Source: Lentzea sp. (GTDB lineage: Bacteria; Actinomycetota; Actinomycetes; Mycobacteriales; Pseudonocardiaceae). From it: a DNA stretch of 7,556 nt. The stretch is taken from NCBI GenBank assembly GCA_030146905.1, contig JASLAV010001126.1:1-7556 (forward strand), written 5' to 3'. Under the pieces are notes generated by a model that saw only the letters and a list, made by a program, of their open reading frames with translations, was not told the DNA's origin and ran no database searches. The position numbers and the translations under genes were made by a program. Positions 6,253 to 7,556 of this stretch are shown piece by piece (position 1 is the first letter of the stretch; the number at the start of each line of letters is the position of its first letter).

Positions 6253-6275
6253 AACGGATCTAAGCCGTTGTTTTT
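6253..6275 (+). terminator. Intrinsic terminator after the DoxX-like gene
   Basis: AACGG (6253-6257) pairs with CCGTT (6265-6269) around 7 bases and is followed by GTTTTT. It begins directly after the TGA at 6250-6252. The T-run is rare in this GC-rich sequence, which supports the call, though the stem is short. GCCGTTG (6264-6270) can alternatively pair with CAACGGC (6282-6288). Confidence 0.6.
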
Positions 6276-6574
6276 GCATGTCAACGGCGTGTTCATGCCG
6301 CGAAGCGGCACGGCCAGGCTGCTCGCCCTGCGCTGCATCGCAGCAAACGCCGCGACACGCCCGAGTGCCATGCTCCGCGAAGATCAGAGTGTCACCCTGG
6401 GTTGGCATGGGACAAGCCGGTGAAGTGGGCGCAGTCCGAAGTCAACCGGGCGGCAAGGTGAACGAGGCGCGCTCCGGCCGGGAGAGCGGCAGCGTGCGGT
6501 CCGCCAAGTAGGTCCGGGCTGGTCGGCTCGGGCTGTTCGGAGATAGTTGGCGGTTGTGGCTGGTCTTGTCGTGA
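6276..6574. other. Hairpin-rich spacer without a gene
   Basis: No gene is supported. Two perfect small hairpins are present: TGCCGC-GAA-GCGGCA (6296-6310) and GCTGC-ATC-GCAGC (6332-6344). The block from about 6276 to 6412 is compact and structured and could be a repeated intergenic element or the end of a mobile element. A short minus-strand frame here (MALGRVAAFAAMQRRASSLA, from 6371) is protein-like in composition but has no identifiable family. Confidence 0.4.
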
Positions 6575-6930
6575 TTCTGCAGCATCGGCCTGGACGAGTA
6601 CGCGTACGACATCGCCGAAGTCCGCGCACTGACGCGCCTGGACTTGCCCGACATCTCCGACGACGATCTGGAAGACGTCCTGCTCGTGGTCACCGAACTG
6701 GCGAGCAACGCCTTCGACCACGGTCAGCGTCCCCGCTGGATGCGCCTGTTCCCCACCCCTACGCCCTGTGTGGTGCGCTGCGGAGTGAACGACACCTCAT
6801 CCGAACCGCCGGTGCTCGGTGAGTCCCGGCTCGGGGACTTCCGGGGCAGGGGCATGGCGCTGGTCGATCAGCTGGCCTCGTCCTGGGGCGTGGAGCACAA
6901 CGACGGCCACAAGACCGTGTGGCCGAGTTC
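6575..6930 (+). pseudogene. RsbW/SpoIIAB-like ATP-binding (anti-sigma type) protein, broken at both ends
   Basis: The frame carries a small GHKL ATPase domain: the N-box 'ELASNAFDHG' (Glu at 6695, Asn at 6707), a G1-type 'NDTSSEPPVLGES' (Asp at 6791), and 'RGRGMALVDQLASSWGVEHN' (from 6842) ending in 'DGHKTVW'. Standalone proteins of this kind (130-150 residues) are abundant in mycelial actinomycetes and bind sigma factors or their antagonists. The 5' side has no start: an in-frame TGA (6572-6574) lies just before the domain, no ATG or GTG follows, and the first TTG (6644) would delete the first strand and helix. The 3' side shifts frame at about 6922-6924, where adding one base would give 'TVWAEFKCELSAILHS', open to TAG 7096-7098. 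It may be a pseudogene or reflect sequence errors. Confidence 0.7.
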
Positions 6931-7084
6931 AAGTGCGAGCTCTCGGCGATCCTGCACTCCCCCGACCCCGACCACGATCGCGACGAGCACGCTGGCGGCA
7001 GCCTCGTCGAGCACCCGCTCGGGGACGGTGATCGCCACGTCGATGCGCACATCAGTGGCCAGCGCGTGGCTGATATCAGGCGCA

Positions 7085-7555
7085 GGACAACCAGGTAGGC
7101 GAACGAGTCGCCGTGCACGGCGGCGAAGGGGAACCACTGCTTGCATTCCGCGGCCATGTCGGTGCCCTCGTCCGCAGCCACCTTGCAGAAACCGGGCGAG
7201 AACGAGGCCAACCACAGCTGCAGGTCAGCAAAAGACACGCCGAGCTTGATCGTGACGCCGGACCACGCCTCGGTGCGCTCGGTCGCCAGCACCCCGTCCA
7301 GCAGGCTCATGTCCTGCGGCACGTTCCCGTCGAAGCGCAGCGTGACCTGGTGGCCGTTGCGGTCGGTCAGCAGGAACAGCCGCTCCTCGCGCGCCCTCAC
7401 CCTGCATCGCGACGGGGCCGGCCACCTCGACCGAGATGCTCACCAGGTGGTCGCCCTCGCGGCGCAACGCGATGACGCGGGTGAATCCGTTCATCCGCAA
7501 CGGGACGACGATCCGGCCACCTTCGGCCAGATGCTCCAGCCAGGCTGGCGCAAGG
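7085..7555 (-). pseudogene. C-terminal part of a PCMT-like methyltransferase of RiPP systems, frameshifted
   Basis: The minus strand enters from the right edge as 'LAPAWLEHLAEGGRIVVPLR', then 'MNGFTRVIALRREGDHLVSI' and 'SVEVAGPVAMQG', the post-core part of protein-L-isoaspartate methyltransferase-like enzymes. After a break at about 7389-7394 the next frame continues 'EERLFLLTDRNGHQVTLRFD', 'LLDGVLATERTEAWSGVT', 'LQLWLASFSPGFCKVA' and 'GDSFAYLVVLR'. This C-terminal extension is what I know from methyltransferases encoded with FxLD lanthipeptide or ATP-grasp-type RiPP systems. The break lies in a GCGCGC run; loss of one CG would explain it. Homology fades after about 7085, before the usual final helix. 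The SAM-binding core is outside the window, and so would be any precursor peptide. Confidence 0.7.
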
Positions 7556-7556
7556 T

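Noticed and set aside
5527..6408. Minus-strand open frame of 293 codons
   Set aside because: It lies antisense to the DoxX-like gene, whose helices and terminator are clear; the product is His/Gln/Arg-rich without motifs.
6940..7084. Minus-strand frame with 'DVRIDVAITVPERVLDEAAA'
   Set aside because: It could be the true end of the methyltransferase or of another gene, but it does not resemble the usual C-terminus and lies antisense to the possible extension of the ATPase frame. I could not decide between them.
1..7556. tRNA, rRNA, CRISPR array, riboswitch or RiPP precursor gene
   Set aside because: I looked for cloverleaf-type pairings, spaced direct repeats, and FxLD-like or Cys/Ser-rich short peptides on both strands and found none I could support.

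Overview
The window reads as a high-GC actinomycete chromosome. Codon third positions are GC-rich, Shine-Dalgarno sites are strong, and the families are typical of mycelial Actinobacteria (rodlin, LAL-type LuxR regulator, standalone RsbW-like ATPase, RiPP-type PCMT methyltransferase). Genus cannot be fixed; Pseudonocardiales or Streptomycetales is my guess. Coding density is low and the stretch looks like decaying accessory DNA: only three genes (2300-2644, 3293-3694, 5395-6252) look fully intact.

Layout. 1-445 (minus) is the N-terminal part of an IS630-type transposase running off the left edge. 446-1238 has no convincing gene but holds a six-copy heptamer repeat (1075-1116) and a 19-bp hairpin (1188-1230). 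1239-1821 (minus) encodes an unrecognised charged protein with a C-terminal membrane helix, frame-broken near 1770. 2300-2644 (plus) is a cold-shock-domain protein carrying a signal peptide. 2645-3292 is gene-poor, with three copies of a CCGGAC-centred motif. 3293-3694 (plus) is a rodlin-type secreted protein. Directly behind its stop lies a relic of a LAL/LuxR regulator (about 3705-4786, minus) with no ATPase domain, no HTH, one frameshift and one in-frame TGA. 4876-5252 (plus) holds a transposase fragment followed by an integrase tail. 5395-6252 (plus) is an intact DoxX-like membrane protein fused to a beta-rich soluble domain, with an operator-like inverted repeat upstream and a terminator downstream. 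6276-6574 is a hairpin-rich spacer. 6575-6930 (plus) is an RsbW-type ATPase without a usable start codon. 7085-7555 (minus) is the frameshifted C-terminal part of a PCMT-like methyltransferase of the type paired with FxLD or ATP-grasp RiPP systems.

How it fits together. There is no clear multi-gene operon. Two gene products are predicted to be exported (the cold-shock-domain protein and the rodlin) and one is an integral membrane protein. The rest are remnants of regulators, RiPP tailoring and mobile elements. The most unusual item is the exported cold-shock-domain protein. The second is a rodlin with no chaplin or second rodlin beside it.
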